A program made the position numbers and the translations under genes. A stretch of DNA of 64,000 bases. It comes from Caballeronia sp. SBC1 (GTDB taxonomy: Bacteria; Pseudomonadota; Gammaproteobacteria; Burkholderiales; Burkholderiaceae). The stretch is taken from the NCBI RefSeq assembly GCF_011493005.1, contig NZ_CP049159.1:124001-188000 (forward strand). Direction: 5' to 3'. This document shows, piece after piece, positions 53,300 through 62,626 of the stretch; the first letter of the stretch is position 1; the number at the start of each line of letters is the position of its first letter. The notes under the pieces were generated by a model that was not told where the DNA came from, searched no databases, and saw only the letters and a list, made by a program, of their open reading frames with translations.

Positions 53300-54550
53300 G
53301 TGAGAAGCCCCCACATCGGACGTGGCAGCAATTCGGCAAACTTGCGCCTCTATCACGAGCGGCTTTTGCTACAGGCTCTGCGTCGCTCGCAACCTACTGC
53401 CAAGGCGGATCTCGCGCGCCAGGCCAACCTGACCAGCACGGCGGTCGGGAGCATTATTACGTCGCTGGACGAGGCCGGTCTGATTGAACACATTGGACGT
53501 CGGCTCGAAGGCCAGCGCGGCCAGCCCGCTTCGCTGATCCAGCTGAACCCGCGCGGCGCGTTTGGCATTGGCGTGAGAATCGACCGGACCAGCATCGAAA
53601 CCGTGCTTGTGAATTTTTCTGGCGATGTCCTGGCGCGCAGCACGCTCGACCGCGTGCTCCCCCACCCCGACGAAGTCCTGAAAATCCTTCAACGCGACAT
53701 CCAAAACATGCTGGCATTGCTTACCCCTAGCGAGCGCCAACGGCTGACAGGTATAGGTATCGCCCAGCCATTCCACCTGGGCAGTTGGGCACGCGAGCTT
53801 GGGCTTTCAGCTGAACGCTTTCGGGCGTGGGACGAGATCGATTTCTCCGCCGAGTTAAGCAAGCTGATGGACCTTCCCGTCTTTAGCGAAAACGATGGCA
53901 ACGCGGCCGCTATCGCTGAACTGTTTTACGGTTGCGGACGCCAGTGTCATGACTTCGTCTATCTCTTCCTCGGTTCGGCGATCGGGGGCGGCATCGCGAT
54001 CGATGGCGATTGCCTGCGCGGTGGCACTGGCAACGCGGGGGATATTGGCATCATGCCGGTGCCGCCAAGCCGCCTCGCTTCCGCCCCGCTACCCGCCGGG
54101 CAATGGGACATCCTGTTGTCGCGCGCGTCGCTGAATGCGCTCGCGCGCCATCTGCGATATAGCGGCGAGTCAATTCAAAATCGCTTCGATCTCAGCACCT
54201 GCATCCAGCGCAAACTGCCTGCGGTGGACGAGTGGATCAACGATTGCGTGGAGGCACTGGCCCCGGCGCTGCACGCAACGTTGTGCGTGGTGGACGTGCC
54301 GACAATCGTGCTCGACGCGGATGTTGACAGCGGACTCCTCGACACGCTGCTCGAACGCTTGCAGACCGCAATGACGGCCACGGTGCCGGAAGCGCGCAGC
54401 GTTCCGGCACTTCTTCGGGGGTCGTTTGGATCGGATGCGGGCGCCATCGGTGCGGCCACGCTACCTATGTTCTTCAACTTTTCGCCTAACGCCGGGTTGC
54501 TCCAGAGCGCCAGCGCGAAATCGAAAGAGGTCAATCATGCCCATGCCTGA
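53300..54550 (+). CDS. ROK-family transcriptional regulator
   Basis: 416 residues from GTG 53300 with AGGAGGAG upstream. The N-terminal winged helix ([21 protein letters not shown] at about 33-55) is followed by the ROK sugar-binding domain ([28 protein letters not shown]). The C-x-C-G-x-x-G-C zinc loop of many ROK proteins is absent. It overlaps the ABC ATPase gene by 14 bases, so it is the first gene of the sugar operon and probably represses it until the sugar binds. Confidence 0.88.
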   Translation: MRSPHIGRGSNSANLRLYHERLLLQALRRSQPTAKADLARQANLTSTAVGSIITSLDEAGLIEHIGRRLEGQRGQPASLIQLNPRGAFGIGVRIDRTSIETVLVNFSGDVLARSTLDRVLPHPDEVLKILQRDIQNMLALLTPSERQRLTGIGIAQPFHLGSWARELGLSAERFRAWDEIDFSAELSKLMDLPVFSENDGNAAAIAELFYGCGRQCHDFVYLFLGSAIGGGIAIDGDCLRGGTGNAGDIGIMPVPPSRLASAPLPAGQWDILLSRASLNALARHLRYSGESIQNRFDLSTCIQRKLPAVDEWINDCVEALAPALHATLCVVDVPTIVLDADVDSGLLDTLLERLQTAMTATVPEARSVPALLRGSFGSDAGAIGAATLPMFFNFSPNAGLLQSASAKSKEVNHAHA

Positions 54551-56099
54551 GTTCATTTCTGAATCCAAGCCCCCCATCCTCGCCATGCGCGGCATCAGTA
54601 AAACCTTTCCCGGTGTACGCGCGCTCGACAACGTGTCGCTGACCGTCTATCCGGGTGAAGTGCACTCGCTGATGGGCGAAAACGGCGCCGGCAAATCCAC
54701 GTTGATGAAGGTGCTCTCGGGCGCCTACCAGGCGGATCCCGGCGGAGAGATTCTGGTCGATGGAAAAGTGACCAGCATCGACGGCCCGCTCGCAGCGAAA
54801 GCAATCGGCATTGCCGTGATCTATCAGGAGTTAAGCCTCGCGCCCAATCTTTCAGTTGCCGAGAATATCCATGCCGGCCGCGAATTGCGCAAGGGCGGCC
54901 GCTTCGGGCTGGTGGACCGGGCGGGCATGGAGCGCGGCTGCGAGGACGTGCTCAAGAGGCTGGGCGCGAGCTTTCGGCCGCAGACGCTCGTCGGCGATCT
55001 GTCGATAGCGGAGCAACAACTGGTCGAGATCGCGCGGGCGGTTCACGCCAACGCGCGGATCCTTGTGATGGATGAGCCGACCACGCCCCTGTCATCGCGT
55101 GAAACCGACCGGCTGTTCGAGTTGATCCGGACATTGCGTGCCGAAGGACTGGCGATCATCTACATCAGCCACCGGATGGCCGAGATCTACGAATTGTCGG
55201 ATCGTGTGTCCGTACTGCGCGATGGCGCCTACGTCGGCACGCTCGATCGCGCGGATCTGTCCGCCGAGAGCCTCGTCAAAATGATGGTCGGCCGAGATAT
55301 TTCCGGCTTCTATAAAAAGCAGCATGCTCCCTACGACCCGGGCAAGGTCGTGCTTTCGGTCCGCGATGTCGCCGATGGCCGCCGCGTCAAAGGTTGCAGC
55401 TTCGAACTTCACGCGGGCGAAGTGCTTGGAATTGCAGGGCTGGTCGGCGCGGGCCGCACCGAACTGGCCCGGCTGATCTTCGGCGCCGAGCCGCGTATTC
55501 GAGGAGATATTACCGTCAATGGCAAGACGCTCGCCATGCGCTCGCCGCGCGACGCGATCGATGCAGGCGTGGTCTATCTGACTGAAGACCGCAAGCGCCA
55601 AGGCCTGTTCCTCGACATGAGCGTGCGGGACAACATCAATGTTGCCGTGTGCGGTCGCGATGCCCGTCTTGGGGTGCTCGACCTTGCCCGAGGTGCGGTG
55701 CGAGCGCGCGACGCGATCTCCGCGCTCTCCATTCGCGTGGCAAGCGCGAAAGTCAACGCGGGCTCCTTATCCGGTGGCAACCAGCAGAAGGTGCTGCTGT
55801 CCCGCCTGCTGGAAACGAAACCGCGCGTCCTCATCCTCGATGAACCCACGCGCGGCGTCGACATCGGCGCCAAGTCCGAGATCTATCGAATCATCAACGA
55901 GCTGGCTCGATCCGGCGTTGGCATCATCGTCATTTCGAGCGAATTACCGGAAGTCATCGGCGTCGCCGACCGCGTGCTCGTCATGCGCGAAGGCGAACTC
56001 GCCGGCCAGCTCGGCGGCCATACCGGCACGCCGATCACACAGGAAGCCATCATCGAACTGGCAACGGGCTCCCGCCCGCCGGTCGACCAGGCAGCTTGA
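54537..56099 (+). CDS. Sugar ABC transporter ATP-binding protein (RbsA/XylG type)
   Basis: 520 residues with two ABC domains. First: Walker [10 protein letters not shown], signature L-S-I-A-E-Q-Q, Walker B I-L-V-M-D-E-P. Second: Walker A replaced by G-L-V-G-A-G-R-T-E, signature L-S-G-G-N-Q-Q, Walker B V-L-I-L-D-E-P. The degenerate second site is normal for monosaccharide ATPases. Start ATG 54537 has AGAGGT upstream and lies inside the ROK gene's end. The product is peripheral on the inner membrane with the following permease. Confidence 0.93.
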   Translation: MPMPEFISESKPPILAMRGISKTFPGVRALDNVSLTVYPGEVHSLMGENGAGKSTLMKVLSGAYQADPGGEILVDGKVTSIDGPLAAKAIGIAVIYQELSLAPNLSVAENIHAGRELRKGGRFGLVDRAGMERGCEDVLKRLGASFRPQTLVGDLSIAEQQLVEIARAVHANARILVMDEPTTPLSSRETDRLFELIRTLRAEGLAIIYISHRMAEIYELSDRVSVLRDGAYVGTLDRADLSAESLVKMMVGRDISGFYKKQHAPYDPGKVVLSVRDVADGRRVKGCSFELHAGEVLGIAGLVGAGRTELARLIFGAEPRIRGDITVNGKTLAMRSPRDAIDAGVVYLTEDRKRQGLFLDMSVRDNINVAVCGRDARLGVLDLARGAVRARDAISALSIRVASAKVNAGSLSGGNQQKVLLSRLLETKPRVLILDEPTRGVDIGAKSEIYRIINELARSGVGIIVISSELPEVIGVADRVLVMREGELAGQLGGHTGTPITQEAIIELATGSRPPVDQAA

Positions 56100-56145
56100 T
56101 CCGTACACCGAACCAATCAGACGTCACGAATATCTGGAGGACGAC

Positions 56146-57183
56146 ATGAGCAATTCACTCAAGCCGCAGGAAGCCGGCACAACCCCTGTAGAGGGCGCGA
56201 CCAATCCGGTCCAGCGACAAGCGAAAATCTTGCGGCACGAGCGCATGCAGGCGCTGATGCGAACTGCGGGCATGCTGCCAATCCTGATTCTGCTTTGCAT
56301 CGGCTTCGGGATTACGACGGGCAATTTCTTCAGCCTGCAAAACCTGTCGATCGTCACGCAGCAGGCGTCGATCAACGTGGTGCTGGCTGCGGGCATGACC
56401 TTCGTGATCCTGACCGGAGGTATCGACCTGTCGGTGGGATCCGTGCTGTCGGCCGCGGCGGTGGCGGCCTTGCTGGCATCGAACATTCCGGGCTTCGGCG
56501 GCCTCGCCGTGCCGGTCGCGCTCGCGGTCGGAGCGGGCTTCGGACTGATCAACGGCGCACTGATTTCTCTCCTCAGACTGCCGCCGTTCATTGTGACGCT
56601 GGGCTCGCTGACGGCGGTGCGCGGCATCGCCCGGTTGATGGGACATGACACCACGATCTTCAACCCGCAACTGTCGTTTGCGTTCATCGGCAACGAATCG
56701 CTCTTTGGCATTCCCTGGCTGGTCATCATCGCCATCGCGGTCGTGGCAATCTCGTGGTTCATCCTGCGCCGGACGGTCCTGGGATTGCGGATCTATTCCG
56801 TCGGCGGTAACCCTGAAGCGGCACGCCTTTCAGGTATCCGGGTGTGGGGCATCGAGATGTTCGTGTACGTCATCTCCGGCTTGCTCGCAGGTCTCGGCGC
56901 GGTGATGTCGGCGGCCCGCTTGTATGCAGCGAATGGTTTGCAGATGGGGCAATCGTACGAACTCGACGCCATAGCCGCAGTGATCCTGGGCGGCACTAGT
57001 TTCGTGGGCGGCGTGGGATCGATCATCGGTACGCTGGTGGGCGCGCTGATCATCGCGGTCCTGACCAACGGTCTCGTGCTGCTCGGCGTGTCGGACGTGT
57101 GGCAGTACATCATCAAAGGTCTGGTGATCATCGGCGCAGTTACGCTCGACCGATTCCGCCAGCGTGGTTCAGCGCGCACTTGA
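56146..57183 (+). CDS. Sugar ABC transporter permease
   Basis: 345 residues, about 9-10 membrane segments; GGAGG is seven bases before ATG 56146. Typical carbohydrate-permease motifs: T-F-V-I-L-T-G-G-I-D-L-S-V-G-S and G-G-N-P-E-A-A-R-L-S-G-I (the EAA-like cytoplasmic loop). The N-terminus has a 35-residue cytoplasmic tail. It follows the ATPase by 46 bases in the same operon. Confidence 0.93.
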   Translation: MSNSLKPQEAGTTPVEGATNPVQRQAKILRHERMQALMRTAGMLPILILLCIGFGITTGNFFSLQNLSIVTQQASINVVLAAGMTFVILTGGIDLSVGSVLSAAAVAALLASNIPGFGGLAVPVALAVGAGFGLINGALISLLRLPPFIVTLGSLTAVRGIARLMGHDTTIFNPQLSFAFIGNESLFGIPWLVIIAIAVVAISWFILRRTVLGLRIYSVGGNPEAARLSGIRVWGIEMFVYVISGLLAGLGAVMSAARLYAANGLQMGQSYELDAIAAVILGGTSFVGGVGSIIGTLVGALIIAVLTNGLVLLGVSDVWQYIIKGLVIIGAVTLDRFRQRGSART

Positions 57184-57282
57184 CGTATCGATCGAATCTT
57201 GCCTTATAGAAGGTAGAGGACGGACGCGAAAACGGTCCCTTCGCGCCCGAAAAATACACCGGACCCCCTTGGAGACAACGAA

Positions 57283-58230
57283 ATGTTGAAACAAAAAATC
57301 GCGGCCGCGAGCATTGCATTGGCGCTCGGCTTCAGCCTCACTGCCTCGGCACACGCTGCCGACAAGCAACTCAAGTCGATCGGCATCACGGTCGGATCGC
57401 TCGGCAACCCCTACTTCGTCACGATCGTGAAAGGTGCGGAGGCCAAGGCCAAGCAGATCAACCCAGCCGCGACCGTGACGGCTGTATCGGCCGACTACGA
57501 CATGAGCAAACAGTTCACGCAGATCGATAACTTCATCGCCGCGCACGTCGACATGATCCTGTTGAACGCAGCGGACCCGAAGGCCATCGAGCCGGCAGTG
57601 AAGAAAGCGCAGGCCGCAGGGATTGTGGTTATTGCAGTCGACGTGGCCGCCGCCGGCGCCGATGCCACCGTTCAGACGAATAACGTCCAGGCCGGCGAAC
57701 TGTCGTGCGGGTTTATCGTGAAGAAGCTCAACGGCAAGGGCGACGTCGTGATTGAAAATGGACCGCCTGTTTCGGCTGTGCTAGATCGCGTGAAGGGCTG
57801 TAAATCGGTGCTGGCCAAGAGCCCGGGCATCAAGATCCTGTCCGATGACCAGGACGCCAAGGGATCGCGCGAAGGCGGAATGGCTGCGATGCAGGGCTAT
57901 CTGACGCGCTTCCCGAAGGTGGATGCAGTATTCGCGATCAACGACCCGCAGGCGGTCGGCAGCGATCTTGCCGCGAAGCAGTTGCATCGGAAGGAACTCT
58001 TCATTACGTCAGTGGATGGCGCGCCGGACATTGAGACGGCGCTCAAGAGTGACACGCTGGTTCAGGCATCGGCCAGCCAGGATCCCTGGACGATGGCACA
58101 GAACGCCGTGACCATTGGCTACGACATCATGAACGGCAAGAAGCCGGCCAACCCGCTTATTTTGATGCCGTCGACGCTCGTGACGCGCGACAACATAGCC
58201 AGTTACAAGGGCTGGACCGCGCCCCATTGA
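57283..58230 (+). CDS. Sugar ABC transporter periplasmic binding protein
   Basis: 315 residues with a signal peptide cleaved after A-H-A before A-D-K. The periplasmic-binding-protein type 1 fold shows I-G-I-T-V-G-S-L-G-N-P-Y-F, I-D-N-F-I-A-A-H-V-D and F-A-I-N-D-P-Q-A-V-G, as in ribose-, xylose- and galactose-binding proteins. The sugar is not defined. GGAGA lies eight bases before the ATG. A terminator hairpin follows immediately. Confidence 0.92.
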   Translation: MLKQKIAAASIALALGFSLTASAHAADKQLKSIGITVGSLGNPYFVTIVKGAEAKAKQINPAATVTAVSADYDMSKQFTQIDNFIAAHVDMILLNAADPKAIEPAVKKAQAAGIVVIAVDVAAAGADATVQTNNVQAGELSCGFIVKKLNGKGDVVIENGPPVSAVLDRVKGCKSVLAKSPGIKILSDDQDAKGSREGGMAAMQGYLTRFPKVDAVFAINDPQAVGSDLAAKQLHRKELFITSVDGAPDIETALKSDTLVQASASQDPWTMAQNAVTIGYDIMNGKKPANPLILMPSTLVTRDNIASYKGWTAPH

Positions 58231-58235
58231 ACGTA

Positions 58236-58274
58236 GCCGGGCGAGCGGTGTTGGCGCGGCCGCTCGCCGGTTTT
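58236..58274 (+). terminator. Rho-independent terminator after the sugar ABC operon
   Basis: GCGAGCGG (58241-58248) pairs with CCGCTCGC (58260-58267), extended by CCGG pairing with one bulge, followed by TTTT at 58271-58274. It ends the operon before zwf. Confidence 0.7.
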
Positions 58275-58404
58275 CTGTCGTTGAACTCAATTCACGACCC
58301 GGCAATATAAGCAATCGTTCGCAGAGCGATCTAAGTTTCTCCCTGGCTCCTTGCCTCGACAAACCCTTCGCAAGCCTTTGTATCGATTGCTATCACTGAA
58401 TGCC

Positions 58405-59886
58405 ATGACGAAAACTTCCACCAGCAGGCCGGATCATCCTGCATTCGCCTTCGTCCTGTTCGGCGGAACGGGTGATCTGGCGATGCGCAAGATTTTGCCC
58501 GCACTGTGTGCGGCGCACCGCGACGGTATGCTCGCGCCAGATGGCAAAATCGTTGCAGTCGCGCTGACATCACTAGACACCAGCAGCTACCTGCGATGGG
58601 TCGACGAGCACGTGAAGCCACACGTCCCGGCAACAGCGATCGACGATTCAGCGTGGCAAAGTTTTCTCGAGCGCATTGCATACGTCGCGCTCGACGCCAG
58701 TCAGCCCGAAGCATTCTCCTTGCTGGCTGATACGCTAGCTGCAATACGCGGCAGACGCATTTTTTATCTGGCAACCGGGCCTGCGCTGTTCGTGCCGATC
58801 TGCCGCGCCCTGGCGTCGGCCGGGCTCACCGAAGGCTCCCGCGTCGTTCTGGAGAAACCGCTCGGCTATGATCTGGAATCGTCCAATGCGATCAACGATG
58901 CAGTCGGCCAGATATTCAAGGAAGACCAGATCTACCGGATCGACCACTACCTCGGCAAGGAAGCGGTTCAGAACCTGCTCGCGCTGCGCTTCGGCAATTC
59001 GTTGTTCGAACCGTTGTGGCGCCGAGAATGGGTCGAGAGCGTTCAGATCACCGTAGCCGAGGAATTGGGTGTTGAAGGCCGCGGCAACTTCTACGACCAG
59101 ACGGGTGCGTTGCGCGATATGGTGCAGAACCACCTGCTGCAACTGCTGTCCATCATTGCGATGGAACCGCCGCAGTCGATGGACGCGGATGCGGTGCGCG
59201 ACGAGAAGCTGCGCGTACTGCGCGCGCTCAAACCGTTGCTTAGCGACGAGATCGGACGGAGTGTGGTCCGCGGCCAATATCACGCCGGCGCAATCAAGGA
59301 CAAAACGGTATCCGCTTATCACGAGGAGCCCGGTGTCAGCCAGGGCAGCCCGACCGAGACTTTCGTCGCGTTGAAAGTCGAGGTGGAAAACTGGCGTTGG
59401 GCGGGTGTACCGTTTTTTCTGCGCACCGGCAAGCGCCTCGCGGGCCGCATTGCCGAGATTGTCGTCAACTTCCGGCCGGTGCCGCACTCCGCGTTGGGGC
59501 CGGTGGCCTTGCGTCCTGGTTCGAATCGGCTGACGATCCGTTTGCAGCCGAACGAATCGATCCGGCTCAGTGCGCTCGCCAAGCAGCCGGGCATGGGAAT
59601 GACCTTGCAAGGCGTGCACCTCGATCTGGCCTTCGATCAATTCTTTAAGCAGAACCGGATGGAGGCTTATCAGCGTCTGTTGCTCGACGTGATCGCGGGG
59701 CGGCTCGCGCTCTTCGTGCGGCGCGACGAACAGGAGGCTGCATGGCGCTGGGTCGCGCCGATCATCGAAGATTGGGCCACGCAGGGAAGCCTTCCGAAAC
59801 CCTACGCGTCCGGTACATGGGGGCCGGCGGCAGCCAGCGCTCTGCTCGCGCGGCACAACACCTGCTGGCAGGAAGAAGAAAACTGA
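58405..59886 (+). CDS. zwf: Glucose-6-phosphate 1-dehydrogenase
   Basis: 493 residues. The coenzyme-binding turn is G-G-T-G-D-L-A-M-R-K near residues 19-28, the substrate and catalytic site R-I-D-H-Y-L-G-K-E near 187-195, and the C-terminal domain carries F-F-L-R-T-G-K-R-L. It oxidises glucose 6-phosphate to 6-phosphogluconolactone with NAD(P)+, opening the pentose phosphate and Entner-Doudoroff routes. Its place directly after a sugar ABC operon suggests the imported sugar enters through glucose 6-phosphate; this is inference. The ribosome site is weak. Confidence 0.95.
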   Translation: MTKTSTSRPDHPAFAFVLFGGTGDLAMRKILPALCAAHRDGMLAPDGKIVAVALTSLDTSSYLRWVDEHVKPHVPATAIDDSAWQSFLERIAYVALDASQPEAFSLLADTLAAIRGRRIFYLATGPALFVPICRALASAGLTEGSRVVLEKPLGYDLESSNAINDAVGQIFKEDQIYRIDHYLGKEAVQNLLALRFGNSLFEPLWRREWVESVQITVAEELGVEGRGNFYDQTGALRDMVQNHLLQLLSIIAMEPPQSMDADAVRDEKLRVLRALKPLLSDEIGRSVVRGQYHAGAIKDKTVSAYHEEPGVSQGSPTETFVALKVEVENWRWAGVPFFLRTGKRLAGRIAEIVVNFRPVPHSALGPVALRPGSNRLTIRLQPNESIRLSALAKQPGMGMTLQGVHLDLAFDQFFKQNRMEAYQRLLLDVIAGRLALFVRRDEQEAAWRWVAPIIEDWATQGSLPKPYASGTWGPAAASALLARHNTCWQEEEN

Positions 59887-60078
59887 GTGCGGGGCGGACG
59901 TTTCGTGGCCGAAGCCGCTCGAGCGCACTCAGGCTACCGTCACTCAATCGACCTGATCATGGCGTGCTTTTCCGGTAGCACGCGCTATACGGAATCACCC
60001 GGCTCTCTCACTCTAACAACGAAGTACGGCTGGCCCTACGGGGACGCTTCGTCCCCAAGCGAGTCCAGACCTATACGC

Positions 60079-60636
60079 TCAATGCAATTCCATCTCGTGC
60101 AAGCCAACGTCTGCCGAGGAAATCAAGTTGTCGATGTCCACGAGGATGAGCATCCGTTCATGCCCGTCGCCGGGTACCGAACCGATACCCGTGATGAAGC
60201 TAACATCGGCTGCGGAGCTAAGTTCCGGAACGGGGCTGATCTGGCCGCTATCCAGCGCCAGTACGTCGCTGACTGAATCCACCACGACCCCAACGACACG
60301 CTTGCCGATATTCACCACAATGACGACGGTGAGCTCGTCGTATTTCACCGACTTGAGGCTAAATTTGATCCTCAGATCCAGGATCGGTGTAATAACGCCC
60401 CGTAGATTGATCACCCCTTTGATAAAAGCAGGCGCGTTTGCGATGCTGGTCGGGCGATCATACGAGCGAATTTCCTGAACGTGCTGGATATCGATGCCGT
60501 ATTCTTCGGCCCCCAAGTTAAAAATCAGGAACTCGCCACCCGCTTGCGACACAACCACCCGCGGTTGTTCCCCCGCTTGCGCGGAGGACGCTGGCAACAC
60601 GGTTGCGGCGCGAGCGCCCTCTTGAATCGGTTCCAT
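60079..60636 (-). CDS. cheW: Chemotaxis coupling protein CheW
   Basis: 185 residues from ATG 60636 (GGAGG upstream). A CheW-like SH3-type double barrel covers about 30-175: [38 protein letters not shown] and V-V-D-S-V-S-D-V. It links chemoreceptors to CheA. An N-terminal extension of about 30 residues is present. It follows the receptor gene by 35 bases on the same strand, so the two are co-transcribed; no cheA is nearby. Confidence 0.93.
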   Translation of the reverse strand: MEPIQEGARAATVLPASSAQAGEQPRVVVSQAGGEFLIFNLGAEEYGIDIQHVQEIRSYDRPTSIANAPAFIKGVINLRGVITPILDLRIKFSLKSVKYDELTVVIVVNIGKRVVGVVVDSVSDVLALDSGQISPVPELSSAADVSFITGIGSVPGDGHERMLILVDIDNLISSADVGLHEMELH

Positions 60637-60671
60637 GATCAAATCCTCCGTGTGCGCAATGTGAACCGGGT

Positions 60672-62402
60672 TCAAAACGTTTCCCACGCGGCCGTCTCAG
60701 GCGCGGTTTGCCCGGCAAGAGCGAGGCCAGCAGGTGCCGTGGGCCGCTTGGTTGCGATCGAGCTGCGCTTGCCGCACCGCGGGGTTGGGCGCTTGGCTGA
60801 CGCGGTGCGTGCCGGTGCGCTCACGACGCGATCCGTCCCGTGCCCGAGCGACGCTGCGTCAAGACGAAAGAACGCAATCGATTCGTTTAACTGCCGACCC
60901 TGATCTTCCAGGGATTGCGAGGCGGCCGCCGCTTCTTCCACGAGCGCCGCATTTTGTTGCGTCACTTCGTCCATCTGCGTGATGGCCTGATTGACCTGCT
61001 CGATCCCGCGACTTTGTTCTCCGGAAGCGGCTGCGATCTCTTGCATGATGTCGGTCACACGTGCGACTGCCTGCGTGACTTCGGCCATCGTCTTGCCGGC
61101 GTCCTCGGCCAGCACCGAGCCATCCCGAACCTTTTGCCCCGACGTCGCGATCAAGTCCTTGATTTCTTTGGCGGCACTCGACGAACGTTGTGCGAGGCTG
61201 CGTACTTCGCTCGCCACGACAGCGAAACCCCGTCCCTGCTCGCCGGCGCGTGCCGCTTCTACCGCCGCGTTCAATGCCAGGATGTTGGTTTGAAAGGCGA
61301 TCCCTTCGATGAGCCCGGTGATATCCGCAATCTTGGTCGAGCTTTGGCTAATGTCTTGCATCGTAGCAACCACCTGGCTGACGACCGCGTTGCCTTTCTG
61401 CGCCACGCTCGATGCGGTAGCGGCCAGTCCACTCGCCTGTTGCGCGCTTGCGGAATTCTGCTTCACAGTTGAAGTAAGCTCTTCCATGCTGGCTGCCGTT
61501 TCTTCCAGCGACGCCGCTTGTTCTTCGGTGCGCGAGGACAAATCCACGTTGCCTGCCGCGATCTGGCTCGACCCGCTTGCAATGCTCTCAGCGGCACTGC
61601 GAACCTGACCGATCAGCTTGACCAAACTGCCTTGCATCTCGCCCATGGACGCCAGCACGCTGCCTGAAGGTGCTTGATGCGCGCCCGGCACCGGACTCAA
61701 GTCGCCGCTGGCGACGCGTTTCGTCACCTCACTCAACACATCGGGCTCGGCTCCCAACGCACGCATCAACGTGCGCAGAAGCAGTACGCCCAAGAAACCA
61801 CTCAGCACTACCGCGATCGCAATGCATGAAACCATCAGCCAGACAGCGTTTGAGCTGGCTGCATTGTTTGCTTCGCGGATATCGTGGCTGAGCTTGTCGT
61901 TGTACTCATTGTGAAGAGCGAAGCCTGCCGTGAGGGTTTGGGCTGCCGTGTCCAATGCGCCGCCGTTGAACAATATAGCCTTGGCGCCGTCCTGATCGTC
62001 CGCCCTGGATTTCTCCAAAAAGCTTTGTCGAGCCGACCGGTAGGCCACAGTATTTGCCTTGTCAGCCTCCAGGAACTTGCGATCTGTGTCGTCCGCGATA
62101 TCCTCCCGCTCGTACGTCGCAAGATGCCGGTCCACACTCTTGTCCAGGTCAGCGATATCTTTCTCGACCAAGGCTTTGGCACCGCTATCGGTACTAAGCA
62201 GGTGTCGATAAGATAACCGTCGGAGGTTGCTGACATCATTCTTGGCGTCGTCAAGCTCTTTGATGCTGGGGATAATATTGACTTGGACAAAATCGAAGCG
62301 CTGCTGCGCCTGACTGAGCCGCCAAAGACCGAAGCCCCCCACCACAATCAAAGCGAGCAGCGCGACACCCAGCGTGAAGATGAGCCGTTTTCTGATAGTC
62401 AT
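60672..62402 (-). CDS. Methyl-accepting chemotaxis protein
   Basis: 576 residues: N-terminal membrane helix (about 8-28), four-helix-bundle periplasmic sensor (about 30-190), second membrane helix (about 190-210), HAMP (about 210-265) and a signalling coiled coil. The hairpin tip is [26 protein letters not shown]. The C-terminal about 60 residues form a basic, Ala/Pro-rich tail that ends E-T-A-A-W-E-T-F. This last W-E-x-F pentapeptide-like end could recruit a methylation enzyme. The cognate CheW follows. Confidence 0.93.
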   Translation of the reverse strand: MTIRKRLIFTLGVALLALIVVGGFGLWRLSQAQQRFDFVQVNIIPSIKELDDAKNDVSNLRRLSYRHLLSTDSGAKALVEKDIADLDKSVDRHLATYEREDIADDTDRKFLEADKANTVAYRSARQSFLEKSRADDQDGAKAILFNGGALDTAAQTLTAGFALHNEYNDKLSHDIREANNAASSNAVWLMVSCIAIAVVLSGFLGVLLLRTLMRALGAEPDVLSEVTKRVASGDLSPVPGAHQAPSGSVLASMGEMQGSLVKLIGQVRSAAESIASGSSQIAAGNVDLSSRTEEQAASLEETAASMEELTSTVKQNSASAQQASGLAATASSVAQKGNAVVSQVVATMQDISQSSTKIADITGLIEGIAFQTNILALNAAVEAARAGEQGRGFAVVASEVRSLAQRSSSAAKEIKDLIATSGQKVRDGSVLAEDAGKTMAEVTQAVARVTDIMQEIAAASGEQSRGIEQVNQAITQMDEVTQQNAALVEEAAAASQSLEDQGRQLNESIAFFRLDAASLGHGTDRVVSAPARTASAKRPTPRCGKRSSIATKRPTAPAGLALAGQTAPETAAWETF

Positions 62403-62626
62403 AAGTAATCCGAAATTGTGAATATTTTAATAGTAGCCATCATCTGAACATGTTTTCTAGCCAGTGGCGGCTGCAATGGCCCTGGACGCAAGCGACGCAA
62501 TTAAGTGACCCCCGGCAAAGCCCTCAGGATTACCCACAAATCTGCGTTGAAGCGCAGGGAATTCGCTTGTAAACGAGGAACAGCAATGTTAACTTTGGTG
62601 CGTCCTGTTTGTAACGACATTCGACA

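Noticed and set aside
58735..59928. 397-codon open frame on the minus strand over zwf
   Set aside because: The plus strand is an unmistakable glucose-6-phosphate dehydrogenase; the minus frame is a codon-bias shadow.
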